Source of the DNA: Pseudomonas rhizophila
GTDB taxonomy: Bacteria; Pseudomonadota; Gammaproteobacteria; Pseudomonadales; Pseudomonadaceae
Reading direction: 5' to 3'
NCBI RefSeq assembly: GCF_003033885.1
Contig: NZ_CP024081.1
Coordinates: 3,100,046-3,164,045 of the forward strand
Length of the DNA stretch: 64,000 nucleotides
Part shown: piece by piece, positions 28,010-37,541 of the stretch
Numbering within the stretch: position 1 is the stretch's first letter
Layout of the letters: each line of letters begins with the position of its first letter
The notes under the pieces: model-generated
Told to the model about the DNA's origin: nothing
The model's database searches: none
What the model saw: only the letters and a program-made list of their open reading frames with translations
Translations under genes and position numbers: made by a program

Positions 28010-28071
28010 AGATTTAATGCTCGGCTTGAAAGCTTCGGACGACAGGCACTGCAATAGGTTTGCTTCGGCTT

Positions 28072-28090
28072 AATAGGAAGCATTACTATT
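28072..28090 (+). promoter_or_regulatory. Candidate Fur box before fecI
   Basis: AATAGGAAGCATTACTATT is a 19-base stretch with matching ends AATAG/CTATT and 10 of 19 matches to the Fur consensus. It lies 28 bases before the sigma-factor ATG. A weak but well-placed match. Confidence 0.45.
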
Positions 28091-28117
28091 CACGCCCCGT
28101 CCCTACAGCGCAGTGCG

Positions 28118-28618
28118 ATGACCCCCAAGCCGCCCCGCAGACCTGGCTTTTTCGAGCATTACGAAGAGTTGATCGGCACCTGGACTCGTCGCCTGCGCAA
28201 TCGCCAGCAGGCCGAGGACCTGGCTCACGATACTTTCGTGCGGGTGCTCGAGTCCGATTCGGCTGATGTCCAGCAGCCGCGGGCTTATTTGCACCAGACG
28301 GCGCGCAATATTGCGGTGGATGGCTATCGGCGCGAAGATCGGCGGGGCGCCATGGAGGAGGCGGCGCTCGATCACAGCCAGTCGCTTTCGGGCGACCCGG
28401 AGCACTACATGCACGCGATCCAGTTGGCAGACTCCATCGAAAGGGCACTGGCCGAGCTGCCGGCCAATTGCCGTACGGTGTTTGTCTGGCAGAAGATCGA
28501 AGGCTTGACCCAGGCGGAAATCGCCGAGCGCCTGGGCTTGTCAAAAAACATGGTGGAAAAGTATATGATCCGCACCCTGCGGCATCTGCGCGATCGTCTG
28601 GACGGGGCTGGCCAATGA
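28118..28618 (+). CDS. fecI: FecI-like ECF sigma factor
   Basis: A 166-residue iron-starvation ECF sigma factor (region 2 AEDLAHDTFVRVLE, region 4 LTQAEIAERLGLSKNMVEKY). It is followed 37 bases later by fecR and then a FecA-type receptor, so it should direct transcription of that receptor when the inducer binds outside. The call as fecI rests on the receptor, which closely resembles FecA. Confidence 0.88.
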   Translation: MTPKPPRRPGFFEHYEELIGTWTRRLRNRQQAEDLAHDTFVRVLESDSADVQQPRAYLHQTARNIAVDGYRREDRRGAMEEAALDHSQSLSGDPEHYMHAIQLADSIERALAELPANCRTVFVWQKIEGLTQAEIAERLGLSKNMVEKYMIRTLRHLRDRLDGAGQ

Positions 28619-28655
28619 TCCGTCGTTATCTTCCACCTGAGCCACAGGACCTTCC

Positions 28656-29639
28656 ATGATGGATAACCGTGAATGCCCGTGCGGGCAGAACCGGGTTCGC
28701 GACGAGGCGGCGCAATGGTTCGTACGCTTGCAAGCTCCCGTCATGGGTGTCGATGAGCGCCAGCGTTACGAGGCCTGGCTGGACGAGCATCCTAATCACC
28801 GCGACGAAATTCTACTTCTACAGGGGATCTGGAGCGCCACGGATCTGCTGCCCAAGGAACGTCTGCAAGCGTTGTGCGAACCACCCGCCAAACGTCCCCA
28901 GCGTCGACCGCTGCTGCGCTTCGCCGTGGCCGCCGGGCTGTTGGCGATGGCGGTCGGGCTGGGCTTGTTCAGCGGCTTGGGTGCTTCCAGCGATTACAGC
29001 GCTGAATTTGCCACGGCCCTGGGCGAGCGCCGGCACATCGCGCTGCCGGACGGTTCGGTGATCGACCTCAACAGCCGCAGCCGCGTGCGTGTTCAGTTCG
29101 TCCACCATCAACGGCGCGTGGAACTGGCCGAAGGCGAGGCGTTGTTTCGCGTCGAGCATGACGCTGGCCGGCCGTTTACGGTGGAGGCGGGCAACGGCCG
29201 GGTGACGGTGACCGGAACGCGCTTCGATGTGCGCCGCGATGCCGACTCAACCCGGGTGGCGGTGGAGCAGGGCAGTGTCAAGGTTCAGGGGCGCGACGCG
29301 GCGCAGGCCGAGTTCGTCAGCCTCACGGCCGGCCTTGGCACCCGTATCGATGCGCAGGGCAAGGTCGCCGCACCTTATGGCATCAACGCCGATGAACTCA
29401 CCGCCTGGCGCCACGGCAAACTGGTGTTCAACAACGCTCCCTTGAGCGAAGTCGTCCAGGAGGTTTCCCGTTATCGCGCTAAACCCCTGCGCGTCGGCAG
29501 CGCGGCGGTGGGCAACTTGCGCCTGACCAGCGTGTTTCGTGCCGATAACCCCGAGGCGCTGCTCAAGGCTTTGCCCAACATCCTGCCGGTGGCCGTGCGC
29601 ACCCTGGATGACGGCAGCCAGGAAATAATTGCGCGGTAA
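28656..29639 (+). CDS. fecR: FecR-like transmembrane anti-sigma factor
   Basis: A 327-residue protein: a cytoplasmic sigma-binding domain (about 10-85, with the conserved AAQWFVRLQAP and WLDEHPNHRDE), one membrane helix near 90-110, and a periplasmic FecR domain (LPDGSVIDLNSRSRV, VTVTGTRFDVR) ending in an STN-like segment. It passes the signal from the receptor plug to the sigma factor. Confidence 0.92.
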   Translation: MMDNRECPCGQNRVRDEAAQWFVRLQAPVMGVDERQRYEAWLDEHPNHRDEILLLQGIWSATDLLPKERLQALCEPPAKRPQRRPLLRFAVAAGLLAMAVGLGLFSGLGASSDYSAEFATALGERRHIALPDGSVIDLNSRSRVRVQFVHHQRRVELAEGEALFRVEHDAGRPFTVEAGNGRVTVTGTRFDVRRDADSTRVAVEQGSVKVQGRDAAQAEFVSLTAGLGTRIDAQGKVAAPYGINADELTAWRHGKLVFNNAPLSEVVQEVSRYRAKPLRVGSAAVGNLRLTSVFRADNPEALLKALPNILPVAVRTLDDGSQEIIAR

Positions 29640-29737
29640 ATTCAGGTTTTTTTCGAGTTCTTCGTCTTCTTGTCCAACTGCAACTGGTTTGCATTAACAG
29701 GCGCGTATTCTTGCGATTCAACAGGACAAGGTTCGAC

Positions 29738-32176
29738 GTGAAAACCACCTTCAAAAACAACAACCGCGCCCCCGCCCGCTGGCTGCCGCTGGCCCTGACC
29801 CTGGCCGTCAGTGCCGCATTGCCCCAGGCCTTCGCCGATCAGGCGGCCACGTCCATTCACATCCAGGCGCAGCCGCTGGGCCAGGCCTTGAGCCAGCTCG
29901 GCCAGCAGACTTCTTTGCAGGTGTTCTTCAGCCCGGAGCTGGTGGCCGGCAAGCAAGCCCCGGCGGTGGACGGCAACTTGTCCCCAGAAGCGGCCCTGGG
30001 CCAACTGCTGCAAGGCAGCGGCCTGCAATACCAGATCAATGAAGGTTCGGTGACCGTGCTGCCGGCGCCCTCGGCGTCCACTGGCGGTCCGCTGGAACTG
30101 GGGGCCACCGACATCCAGGTGGTCGGTGACTGGCTCGGCGATGCCAATGCCGAAGTGGTGCAGAACCATGCCGGCGCGCGCACGGTAATCCGCCGCGAAG
30201 CGATGGTGGAGCAGGGGGCCATGAACGTCGGCGATGTGCTGCGGCGGGTGCCGGGGGTGCAGGTGCAGGATGCCAATGGCACCGGCGGCAGCGACATCTC
30301 CCTGAACGTCGGCGTGCGCGGTCTCACTTCGCGCCTGTCGCCCCGTTCCACGGTGCTGATCGACGGCGTGCCGGCGGCGTTCGCGCCTTACGGTCAGCCG
30401 CAACTGTCCATGGCGCCGATTTCTGCGAGCAACCTGGACAGCATCGATGTGGTGCGCGGCGCCGGGTCCGTGCGTTACGGGCCGCAGAACGTCGGCGGCG
30501 TGATCAACTTCGTGACCCGCGCCATTCCGGAAAAAGCCACCGGTGAAATCGGCACCACCCTGGAAACCTCCCAGCGCGGCGGCTGGAAGCACATCGACAG
30601 CGCTTTTCTCGGCGGCACGGCCGATAACGGCATGGGCGTTGCGCTCCTGTATTCGGGGGTCAACGGTAATGGCTATCGCCGCAGCAACAACGACAATGAC
30701 ATCGACGACGTCATCCTCAAGACCCATTGGGCGCCCACCGAGGTGGATGATTTCTCGCTGAACTTCCATTACTACGACGCCAAGGCTGACATGCCCGGCG
30801 GCCTGACCCAGGCGCAATACGACGCGGACCCGTATCAGTCCGACCGTGACTGGGACAACTTTGCCGGCCGGCGCAAGGACGTGTCGTTCAAGTGGATCCG
30901 CGAGATCAGCGACCGCACCCAGGCCGAAGTGCTGACCTATTATTCCGACAGCTACCGTGGCAGCACCATCGCCTCCCGGGACCAGCGCAACCTGGCGTCC
31001 TACCCGCGTACTTACTACACCTTCGGCATCGAACCGCGGGTGTCCCATGTGTTTGACCTGGGCTCGACCACCCAGGAAGCCAGCGTCGGTTATCGCTACC
31101 TCAAGGAAGGCATGCACGAAGAGGCCAGTCGCCTGGCGCTGCGCGATAACCAGCCGGTGGTGCGGCCGGGGTCCGATGGTCACGTCTATCAGGACCGCAC
31201 TGGTGGCACCGAAGCCCATGCGGTCTACATCGATGACAAGATTGATGTCGGCAAGTGGACCATCACCCCGGGCATCCGTTTCGAACGCATCAGCACCCAA
31301 TGGCACGACCGCCCGGTGCTCGACACCGACGGCAGTCCGGTACAGGAAAAACGCCGCAGCATCGACAGCAACGAACCGCTGCCGGCCTTGAGCGTGATGT
31401 ATCACCTGTCCGATGCCTGGAAGCTGTTCGCCAACTACGAGACGTCGTTCGGCAGCCTGCAATATTTCCAGCTCGGCCAGGGCGGCGACGGCAACAACAC
31501 CGCCAACGGCCTGAACCCGGAAAAAGCCAAGACCTACGAGATCGGTACGCGCTACAACGATGACGTCTGGGGCGGGGAAGTGACGCTGTTCTACATCGAC
31601 TTCGACGACGAGTTGCAGTACATCAGCAACGACGTGGGCTGGACCAACATGGGCGCCACCAAGCACCAGGGCCTGGAAGCCTCGGTGCGCTACGACATGG
31701 CCGCGCTGGACCCACGCCTGGAAGGCCTGAGCGCCAATGCCGGGTTCACCTACACCCGCGCAACTTATGAAGGTGATATTCCAAGCTTCAAGGGCCGTGA
31801 CCTGCCGTTCTACTCGCGTCAGGTGGCGAACCTGGGCTTGCGTTATGAGATCAATCGCTGGACTTACAACCTCGATGCCTTTGCCCAGTCCAAGCAACGC
31901 TCACCCGGCAACAGCGTGAACCCCGACGGCAGTTTCAGCGACGACTACATCACCGACGGCAGCGCCGATGGACGTTACGGTGACATGCCGGGTTACGTGC
32001 TCTGGAACGTGCGCGCTGGCTACGACTTCGGATCGCAACTATCGAACCTGAAGGTCGGCGCCGGGGTGAAGAACCTGTTCGACCATCAGTACTACACCCG
32101 CTCCAGCGACAACAACTCGGGCATCTACGTCGGCGCACCGCGTACGTTTTTTGTGCAGGCGAGTGTAGGGTTCTGA
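29738..32176 (+). CDS. fecA: FecA-like TonB-dependent ferric citrate receptor with signalling domain
   Basis: A 812-residue outer-membrane receptor: signal peptide (ending ALPQAFA), N-terminal STN signalling domain (about 35-110), plug with VVGDWLGDA, HAGARTVIRRE and STVLIDGVP, then a 22-strand barrel ending in VQASVGF. These plug motifs match E. coli FecA closely by recollection, so ferric citrate is the likely ligand. A GTG start at 29738 with AAGG about seven bases upstream is preferred to a TTG at 29711. Confidence 0.88.
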   Translation: MKTTFKNNNRAPARWLPLALTLAVSAALPQAFADQAATSIHIQAQPLGQALSQLGQQTSLQVFFSPELVAGKQAPAVDGNLSPEAALGQLLQGSGLQYQINEGSVTVLPAPSASTGGPLELGATDIQVVGDWLGDANAEVVQNHAGARTVIRREAMVEQGAMNVGDVLRRVPGVQVQDANGTGGSDISLNVGVRGLTSRLSPRSTVLIDGVPAAFAPYGQPQLSMAPISASNLDSIDVVRGAGSVRYGPQNVGGVINFVTRAIPEKATGEIGTTLETSQRGGWKHIDSAFLGGTADNGMGVALLYSGVNGNGYRRSNNDNDIDDVILKTHWAPTEVDDFSLNFHYYDAKADMPGGLTQAQYDADPYQSDRDWDNFAGRRKDVSFKWIREISDRTQAEVLTYYSDSYRGSTIASRDQRNLASYPRTYYTFGIEPRVSHVFDLGSTTQEASVGYRYLKEGMHEEASRLALRDNQPVVRPGSDGHVYQDRTGGTEAHAVYIDDKIDVGKWTITPGIRFERISTQWHDRPVLDTDGSPVQEKRRSIDSNEPLPALSVMYHLSDAWKLFANYETSFGSLQYFQLGQGGDGNNTANGLNPEKAKTYEIGTRYNDDVWGGEVTLFYIDFDDELQYISNDVGWTNMGATKHQGLEASVRYDMAALDPRLEGLSANAGFTYTRATYEGDIPSFKGRDLPFYSRQVANLGLRYEINRWTYNLDAFAQSKQRSPGNSVNPDGSFSDDYITDGSADGRYGDMPGYVLWNVRAGYDFGSQLSNLKVGAGVKNLFDHQYYTRSSDNNSGIYVGAPRTFFVQASVGF

Positions 32177-32203
32177 TGAAAAACCAGGATTGACGCGTAC
32201 TCC

Positions 32204-32334
32204 TGTGGCGAGGGGATTTATCCCCGTTGGGCTGCGCAGCAGACCCAAAGCGGCAGACTCAATCTGCCTGACACACCGAGTTGGTGATTTTAGGGCTGCT
32301 TCGCAGCCCAACGGGGATAAATCCCCTCGCCACA
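32204..32334. repeat. REPIN family B after fecA
   Basis: TGTGGCGAGGGGATTTATCC arms, inverted. The right arm runs into a tandem duplication (see 32316-32372). Confidence 0.85.
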
Positions 32335-32372
32335 AATAAATCCCCTCGCCACAGATAAATCTCCTTTCCACA
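32316..32372. repeat. Three 19-bp tandem copies of a REP arm end
   Basis: Units at 32316-32334, 32335-32353 and 32354-32372 share ATAAATCCCCTCGCCACA. The second is nearly identical to the first and the third carries several substitutions. Confidence 0.8.
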
Positions 32373-32389
32373 GAGAGGGGTGTAACGCC

Positions 32390-33541
32390 TCAAACCTTCA
32401 ACACTTTCCCACTGACCGCCACCGCCACCAACGACAGCGCAATCAACCCGAACGCAAAGCTCAGGCTGCTGCCATGGGCGACGAATCCGATCAGCGCCGG
32501 GCCTGCGAGGATGCCGGCGTAGCCGATGGTGGTGATGGCCGGTACGGCGATCGCTTCAGGCATCAGCGTCTGCTTGCCGACCGCGGTGTACAACACCGGC
32601 ACGATGTTCGAACACCCGGCCCCGACCAACGCATACCCCAACAGCGCCGCCTGCCACATCGGTGCCAGGGTCGCCAGCAGGAACCCGGCCGCAGCGGTCG
32701 CGCCGCCGTAGATAATCACGCGTCTGGCGCCCAGGCGATGCACCACCGAATCCCCCGTCAGGCGGCCGACGGTCATGGTCAGCGCGAACGCGGCATAACC
32801 GAGCCCGGCATAGGCGGTTTCCACTCCACGCTCGGCCGTCAGAAATACCGCGCTCCAGTCCAGCACCGCGCCTTCGGCCAGGAATACGATGAAACACAGG
32901 ATGCCGATAAACAGCACCACGCCGTGGGGAATGGCAAACGCCGGGCCCGAACTTTCACTGCCATAGGGCAGCAGATGCGGCGCCGCCTTGAACAGCGCCA
33001 CCAGCAACAGTGCATTGACCACCAGCGTCGCCCCCAGGGGCGAAAGGCCGAGGCCGAGCAGCGCGCTCACACCGGCCGCGCCAATGATCCCGCCGAGGCT
33101 GAACATGCCGTGAAAACCCGACATCATGGTCTTGCCGCTGGCCCGCTCGACGATCACCGCCTGCAGGTTGACGGTCGAGTCCACGGTGCCGAGGCCGGCG
33201 CCAAACAAGAACAAGGCTGCCACCAGCCAGGGCAAAGACGTCATCGTTGCCAGCGCGGGCAAGGCCAGGCAGATCAGAATCGTGCCGCCACTGAGCACCC
33301 GCCGGCAGCCAAATCGCGCCGCCAGTGCGCCGGAAATCGGCATCGCCAGAATCGACCCCACCCCAAGGCACAACAGCAGCAACCCGAGAGTGCCTTCGTC
33401 CAGGTTCGCCCGCACCTTGGCGTACGGCACCAGCGGCGCCCAGGCCGCGATCCCGACACCGGCGATGAGATAGGCGATGCGGGTGGACATCTGTTCCAGG
33501 CGTCCGGGGATGAAGGTTGGCGGTGGGGTAATGGCAGTCAT
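32390..33541 (-). CDS. MFS transporter, YbjJ-like
   Basis: A 383-residue inner-membrane protein with about 12 predicted helices and an MFS-type loop motif (GALAARFGCRRVL near residue 70). It resembles the YbjJ/fucose-permease-like branch. The substrate cannot be inferred. It is a monocistronic gene, divergent from the DapF-like gene. Confidence 0.82.
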   Translation of the reverse strand: MTAITPPPTFIPGRLEQMSTRIAYLIAGVGIAAWAPLVPYAKVRANLDEGTLGLLLLCLGVGSILAMPISGALAARFGCRRVLSGGTILICLALPALATMTSLPWLVAALFLFGAGLGTVDSTVNLQAVIVERASGKTMMSGFHGMFSLGGIIGAAGVSALLGLGLSPLGATLVVNALLLVALFKAAPHLLPYGSESSGPAFAIPHGVVLFIGILCFIVFLAEGAVLDWSAVFLTAERGVETAYAGLGYAAFALTMTVGRLTGDSVVHRLGARRVIIYGGATAAAGFLLATLAPMWQAALLGYALVGAGCSNIVPVLYTAVGKQTLMPEAIAVPAITTIGYAGILAGPALIGFVAHGSSLSFAFGLIALSLVAVAVSGKVLKV

Positions 33542-33718
33542 GAAACGTCCTTGGTTTGGCGAGGCGATGGTGCGGGCGGGCCCTATGCTTGCACATCCAC
33601 TGACCGCGCCGCGACCTCAAGGTGCCGAAGAGGTGCGTGGGTGGCAAGCACGCTTTGCCTGCACAGCCTTGGCCGGAATAAAGTACCGGCTTTCGCTGGC
33701 TGAATCCGGGTCTGGTCC

Positions 33719-34711
33719 ATGACGCAGTTCTATGATGCACGGGGCAATATTTATGGCGTGGTCTCACCGCAGCAGGTCCGTGCCCAAGGCATTGACCTGC
33801 CGCCGACAGCCGCCCAGGCTGCCCAGGCCCGCCAGGCCTGGACCCGCGCCGCAGTGCAGGCCTTCTGTAGTTGGGCGCCGGGTCAGGCGCCGCCGGATGC
33901 CAAGGCCCATTGCAGCGATGGTCTGCTGATCGGCCCGTTCCAGAATGAGCTACCTTTTGACCTGTTGATCGTTAACACCGATGGGACCCTGGCCGAGCGC
34001 AGCGGCAATGGCCTGACGATTTTCTCCCAGGCGCTCAAAGAGCAAGGCTTGATGCCGAGCGACGGCGAATGTGTTCTACAGGTTCATCACGACAAACGTG
34101 AAGGCGTGTCACCGCTGCAAACGGCGGTCCGCGTAGCGGAGTTCGAAGGTCTCTCGGGTTTCTGGCTGGACTTGGGAAAACCACTTTTCGGCCCCGGCGC
34201 TGTCGCGGCTCAAGGCGTGCAAAGCGTGATCGTCAACCAGCGCGAAGTCAGCCGTGTGGCTGCGCTTCATGCTTTGAATCCGGCCTGGGGCAGCAGTCAG
34301 TTCGTGAACATTGGCAACCCGCACTGCGTGACCCTGGTGGACAGCGCCGAGACGTTGCCAAGTAACCCGCAGATGCGTGCCCCAGCGTTGGCCCAAAGCC
34401 TGACGCGCATTGCCTATGCGCCGCCCGGTGGGTCCGGGATTCCCTGCCCGGCGGGGGTGAATCTGCAGTGGGCCTGGCGCCAGGCCGAAGCAAGCATTGC
34501 CGCGCGGATTTTTGAACGAGGGGAAGGTCCCACCGCTTCTTCGGGCACCAGTGCCAGTGCGGTGGCGTGCGCCGCGTGGCGAGTGGGTTGGGTGAAGGCG
34601 GGGGCGGTGAGTGTGGTGATGCCGGGTGGCACTGCACCGATTCTGCTGGAGGAGCAGGCGGGTGAGCTGCTGCGGGTCAGGTTGTTTGGTGTTGCGCGGT
34701 CTGTGTCATAG
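33719..34711 (+). CDS. Diaminopimelate epimerase-like protein lacking both catalytic cysteines
   Basis: A 330-residue DapF-fold protein with recognisable pairs of DapF motifs: NTDGTLAERSGNG, VNIGNPHCVTLVD, FERGEGPTASSGTS and MPGGTAPI. At the two catalytic Cys positions it has Ser 95 and Ser 275. Ordinary two-base racemisation by thiol pairs is therefore not expected; the protein may act on another substrate or be a binding protein. It is longer than E. coli DapF (274). There is no lysine or peptidoglycan gene nearby. Confidence 0.82.
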   Translation: MTQFYDARGNIYGVVSPQQVRAQGIDLPPTAAQAAQARQAWTRAAVQAFCSWAPGQAPPDAKAHCSDGLLIGPFQNELPFDLLIVNTDGTLAERSGNGLTIFSQALKEQGLMPSDGECVLQVHHDKREGVSPLQTAVRVAEFEGLSGFWLDLGKPLFGPGAVAAQGVQSVIVNQREVSRVAALHALNPAWGSSQFVNIGNPHCVTLVDSAETLPSNPQMRAPALAQSLTRIAYAPPGGSGIPCPAGVNLQWAWRQAEASIAARIFERGEGPTASSGTSASAVACAAWRVGWVKAGAVSVVMPGGTAPILLEEQAGELLRVRLFGVARSVS

Positions 34712-34737
34712 ACGATCTGCGCCGCAGCCAATGACGC

Positions 34738-34833
34738 CATCGCGAGCAGGCTCGCTCCCACATTCGATCTTCAGCGGGCACAAAAATGCGCGTACGGCGC
34801 CGCTCCACTGTGGGAGCGAGCCTGCTCGCGATG
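34738..34833. repeat. REPIN family A
   Basis: Inverted copies at 34738-34762 and 34808-34833. The right end touches the 3' end of codA. Confidence 0.85.
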
Positions 34834-34836
34834 ACC

Positions 34837-36084
34837 TCAGCCTGGCTGAACCGCAAACTCCACCATCGGCATCTGCCGCTTCATCAGCACTTCGCCATTG
34901 CGAATGGAGTAAAGCGGTAGGCCCTGGCTGCGGATCACTTCGTAGTCACTGTCGGCCGAGAGGATCAGCAGATTCGCCGGGCGCCCGGTTTCCAGGCCGT
35001 AGCGCTCGCCCAGGGCCATGGCCTTGGCGCTGTTATCAGTGACCAGGTCCAGGGCGCTTTGCAGGTTGCGGTAACCCAGCATGTGGCAGATGTGCAGGCC
35101 AGCTTCCAGCACCCGCAGGATATTGCCGTTGCCCAGGGGGTACCACGGGTCGACGATGGAGTCCTGGCCGAAGCACACGTTCATCCCCGCTTCGAGCAAT
35201 TCGTTGACTCGGGTGACGCCGCGGCGTTTAGGGAAGTTATCGAAACGTCCTTGCAGGTGGATGCTTTCGGTGGGGCAGGAAACGAAGCTGATGCCCGAGT
35301 GCCCGAGCAGGCGAAACAGCTTGGCGCAGTAGGCATTGTCATAGGAGCCCATGGCCGTGGTGTGGCTGGCGGTGACGCGGGCGCCCATGTCGCGGCTGCG
35401 GGCTTCTTCGGCCAGCACTTCGAGAAAGCGCGAGTGCGGGTCGTCGGTCTCGTCGCAATGCACGTCCACCAGGCAACCGGTGCGCTCGGCCAGGTCCATC
35501 AGGAATTTCACCGAGCTTACGCCTTGATCCCGGGTGTACTCGAAATGCGGAATGCCGCCCACCACGTCGGCACCCATTCGAATTGCTTCCTCCATCAGTT
35601 CGCGGCCGTTGCGGTAGGACTCGATGCCTTCCTGGGGAAACGCGACGATCTGCAGGTCGATCAGGTGACGACTTTCCTCACGCACTTCAAGCATGGCTTT
35701 GAGGGCGGTGAGGTCAGGATCGGTGACATCGACATGGGTGCGCACATGCTGGATGCCATGGGCGGCCAATGCCTGGATGGTTTTTTTGGCGCGGGTCTTG
35801 GTGTCTTCCTGGGTGATGGTGGCCTTGCGCTCGCCCCAGCACTCGATGCCCTCGAACAGCGTCCCGCTCATGTTCCAGCGGGGTTCGCCGGCGGTGAGGG
35901 TGGCATCCAGATGAATGTGCGGTTCGACGAACGGCGGCACCACCAGATTACCGCCGGCGTCGAGGTCTTGCGGGCCGAGGCTCGGGGCTTCGGTCTGGCG
36001 TGCAATGCTGGCGATCAGGCCGTTTTCCAGGTGCAGTTCATGCAAGCCTTCGCGGTTGCGCAGGCGGGCGTTGATGATGTGCAT
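34837..36084 (-). CDS. codA: CodA, cytosine deaminase
   Basis: A 415-residue amidohydrolase. Metal-site motifs include EPHIHLDATL, VDVHCDETDD and VTASHTTAMGSY, with a later CFGQDSIVDPW motif. It deaminates cytosine to uracil in pyrimidine salvage. The start at 36084 is chosen over a longer frame because it begins at the conserved MHIINARLR and sits 14 bases behind codB. Confidence 0.93.
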   Translation of the reverse strand: MHIINARLRNREGLHELHLENGLIASIARQTEAPSLGPQDLDAGGNLVVPPFVEPHIHLDATLTAGEPRWNMSGTLFEGIECWGERKATITQEDTKTRAKKTIQALAAHGIQHVRTHVDVTDPDLTALKAMLEVREESRHLIDLQIVAFPQEGIESYRNGRELMEEAIRMGADVVGGIPHFEYTRDQGVSSVKFLMDLAERTGCLVDVHCDETDDPHSRFLEVLAEEARSRDMGARVTASHTTAMGSYDNAYCAKLFRLLGHSGISFVSCPTESIHLQGRFDNFPKRRGVTRVNELLEAGMNVCFGQDSIVDPWYPLGNGNILRVLEAGLHICHMLGYRNLQSALDLVTDNSAKAMALGERYGLETGRPANLLILSADSDYEVIRSQGLPLYSIRNGEVLMKRQMPMVEFAVQPG

Positions 36085-36098
36085 CAAGCGAGTCCTTC

Positions 36099-37370
36099 TC
36101 AAAGATCTTGGAGGGGGGTATCGGTGGCGCGAATTCCCAATAGGCCGATCAATATCACATACGTTAGCGCGCCGGTGGCGATTCCTACCAGTGGCGCAAC
36201 CCAAGGCGAAGTGAACGCCGCGAGGGTGCCTGCGCCGTACGCAAACAGCCCCGGCCAGTTGAAGGCCGGCAGCTGCGCTTGGGCCAGACGCGGATAGCGG
36301 CCGCGCCAGCGGAAGAAGAAATCGGCCATGATCACTCCGCCAATCGGCGGGATCACCGTGCCCAGCAAAATCAGGTAAGGCACCAGCAGATCGTACATGC
36401 CCAGCAGGGCCAGCAGTGTGCCGATCGCCGCGCCGCCCAGGGTCACGGTTTTGCGCCGACGGGTGCGCAGCAGGTTGCAGCCGGCCACGGCAAAGTTATA
36501 GATGGTGTTGTCCTGGGTGCTCCAGATGTTGAGCAGCAGCATCGCCATCGCCGCCATGGCGAAGCCTTGCAACAGCAGAACTTCCACTACGTCCGGCTGC
36601 TGATAGACGATGGCTCCGTAGGCGCCGATCAATACCATCAGGCCGTTGCCGATGAAAAAGCCGATCAGGCTCGCCAGCACCGCGATCTTCGCCGAGCGGG
36701 AAAACCGCGTCCAGTTGGTCGCCTGGGTGGCACCGCTGACGAACGTGCCGAACACCAGCGTGATGGCGGTGGACCAATCGAGGCTGCCCGTCGGCACCAC
36801 CGCCAGCAACCCATCCAGGCCACCGACCTTTACCGTCGCGACCCACATCGACAACATCAGCAACAACATCATGGCCGGCACGGCGATGTACGACAGGATC
36901 TCCAGCCCGCGATAACCGATGTAGGCGGTGACGCAGAACCCCAGGCCGAACAGCACCATCAGCCCCAGCACGGTGCCTTCGTTCAAATGAAAATACTTGC
37001 CCAGTACCACCGCCGCCGTCGCCGTGCCCCAGGCGTACCAGCCGATCTGGGTGAGACCCAGGATCAAGTCGCTGAGCTTGCTGCCCACCTCACCGAAACA
37101 GAAGCGACCCATCAGCACCGAATTGAGCCCGCTCTTGAAGGCGATATAACCCAGGCCGGCGGCGTACAGGCCCAACAGCAGATTGCCGATCACGATGACC
37201 GTGAGCATTTCGGCAAAACCGAACGCTACCCCCAGCTTGCCACCGGCAAACATCGTGGCGGTGAAAAAGGTGAAGCCCAGCAGCACCATGGCCGTGGAGG
37301 CCAGGCCCTTGCGGGCATGCATCGGGACTTCGCTCAAGGGATAGTCGTTGCCCGGATCGTTTTGAGTCAT
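36099..37370 (-). CDS. codB: CodB, cytosine permease
   Basis: A 423-residue NCS1-family transporter with about 12 helices, including GFTFFTATMFAGGKLG and FGTFVSGATQATNWTRF. It brings cytosine in for CodA, with which it forms an operon. AAGGA seven bases before the ATG at 37370 supports the start. Confidence 0.92.
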   Translation of the reverse strand: MTQNDPGNDYPLSEVPMHARKGLASTAMVLLGFTFFTATMFAGGKLGVAFGFAEMLTVIVIGNLLLGLYAAGLGYIAFKSGLNSVLMGRFCFGEVGSKLSDLILGLTQIGWYAWGTATAAVVLGKYFHLNEGTVLGLMVLFGLGFCVTAYIGYRGLEILSYIAVPAMMLLLMLSMWVATVKVGGLDGLLAVVPTGSLDWSTAITLVFGTFVSGATQATNWTRFSRSAKIAVLASLIGFFIGNGLMVLIGAYGAIVYQQPDVVEVLLLQGFAMAAMAMLLLNIWSTQDNTIYNFAVAGCNLLRTRRRKTVTLGGAAIGTLLALLGMYDLLVPYLILLGTVIPPIGGVIMADFFFRWRGRYPRLAQAQLPAFNWPGLFAYGAGTLAAFTSPWVAPLVGIATGALTYVILIGLLGIRATDTPLQDL

Positions 37371-37541
37371 GTGGAGGTCCTTGCGCAGGAGGAAGATGTC
37401 GCAAGCGTGCAGCGCCCGTGCCAAGCGAGTGATCGCGAGGTTATTTATAGCCAATCCGTGGGATTGGGTAAGTGAAGAGAACGAAAGCGGTGCGGCGGTG
37501 GTTCAAGTTGGAACACAGTTTCCACTGCCTATGCGGTTTCT

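Noticed and set aside
29642..31897. 751-residue minus-strand open frame
   Set aside because: Antisense shadow of the fecA-like receptor; no motifs and no ribosome site.
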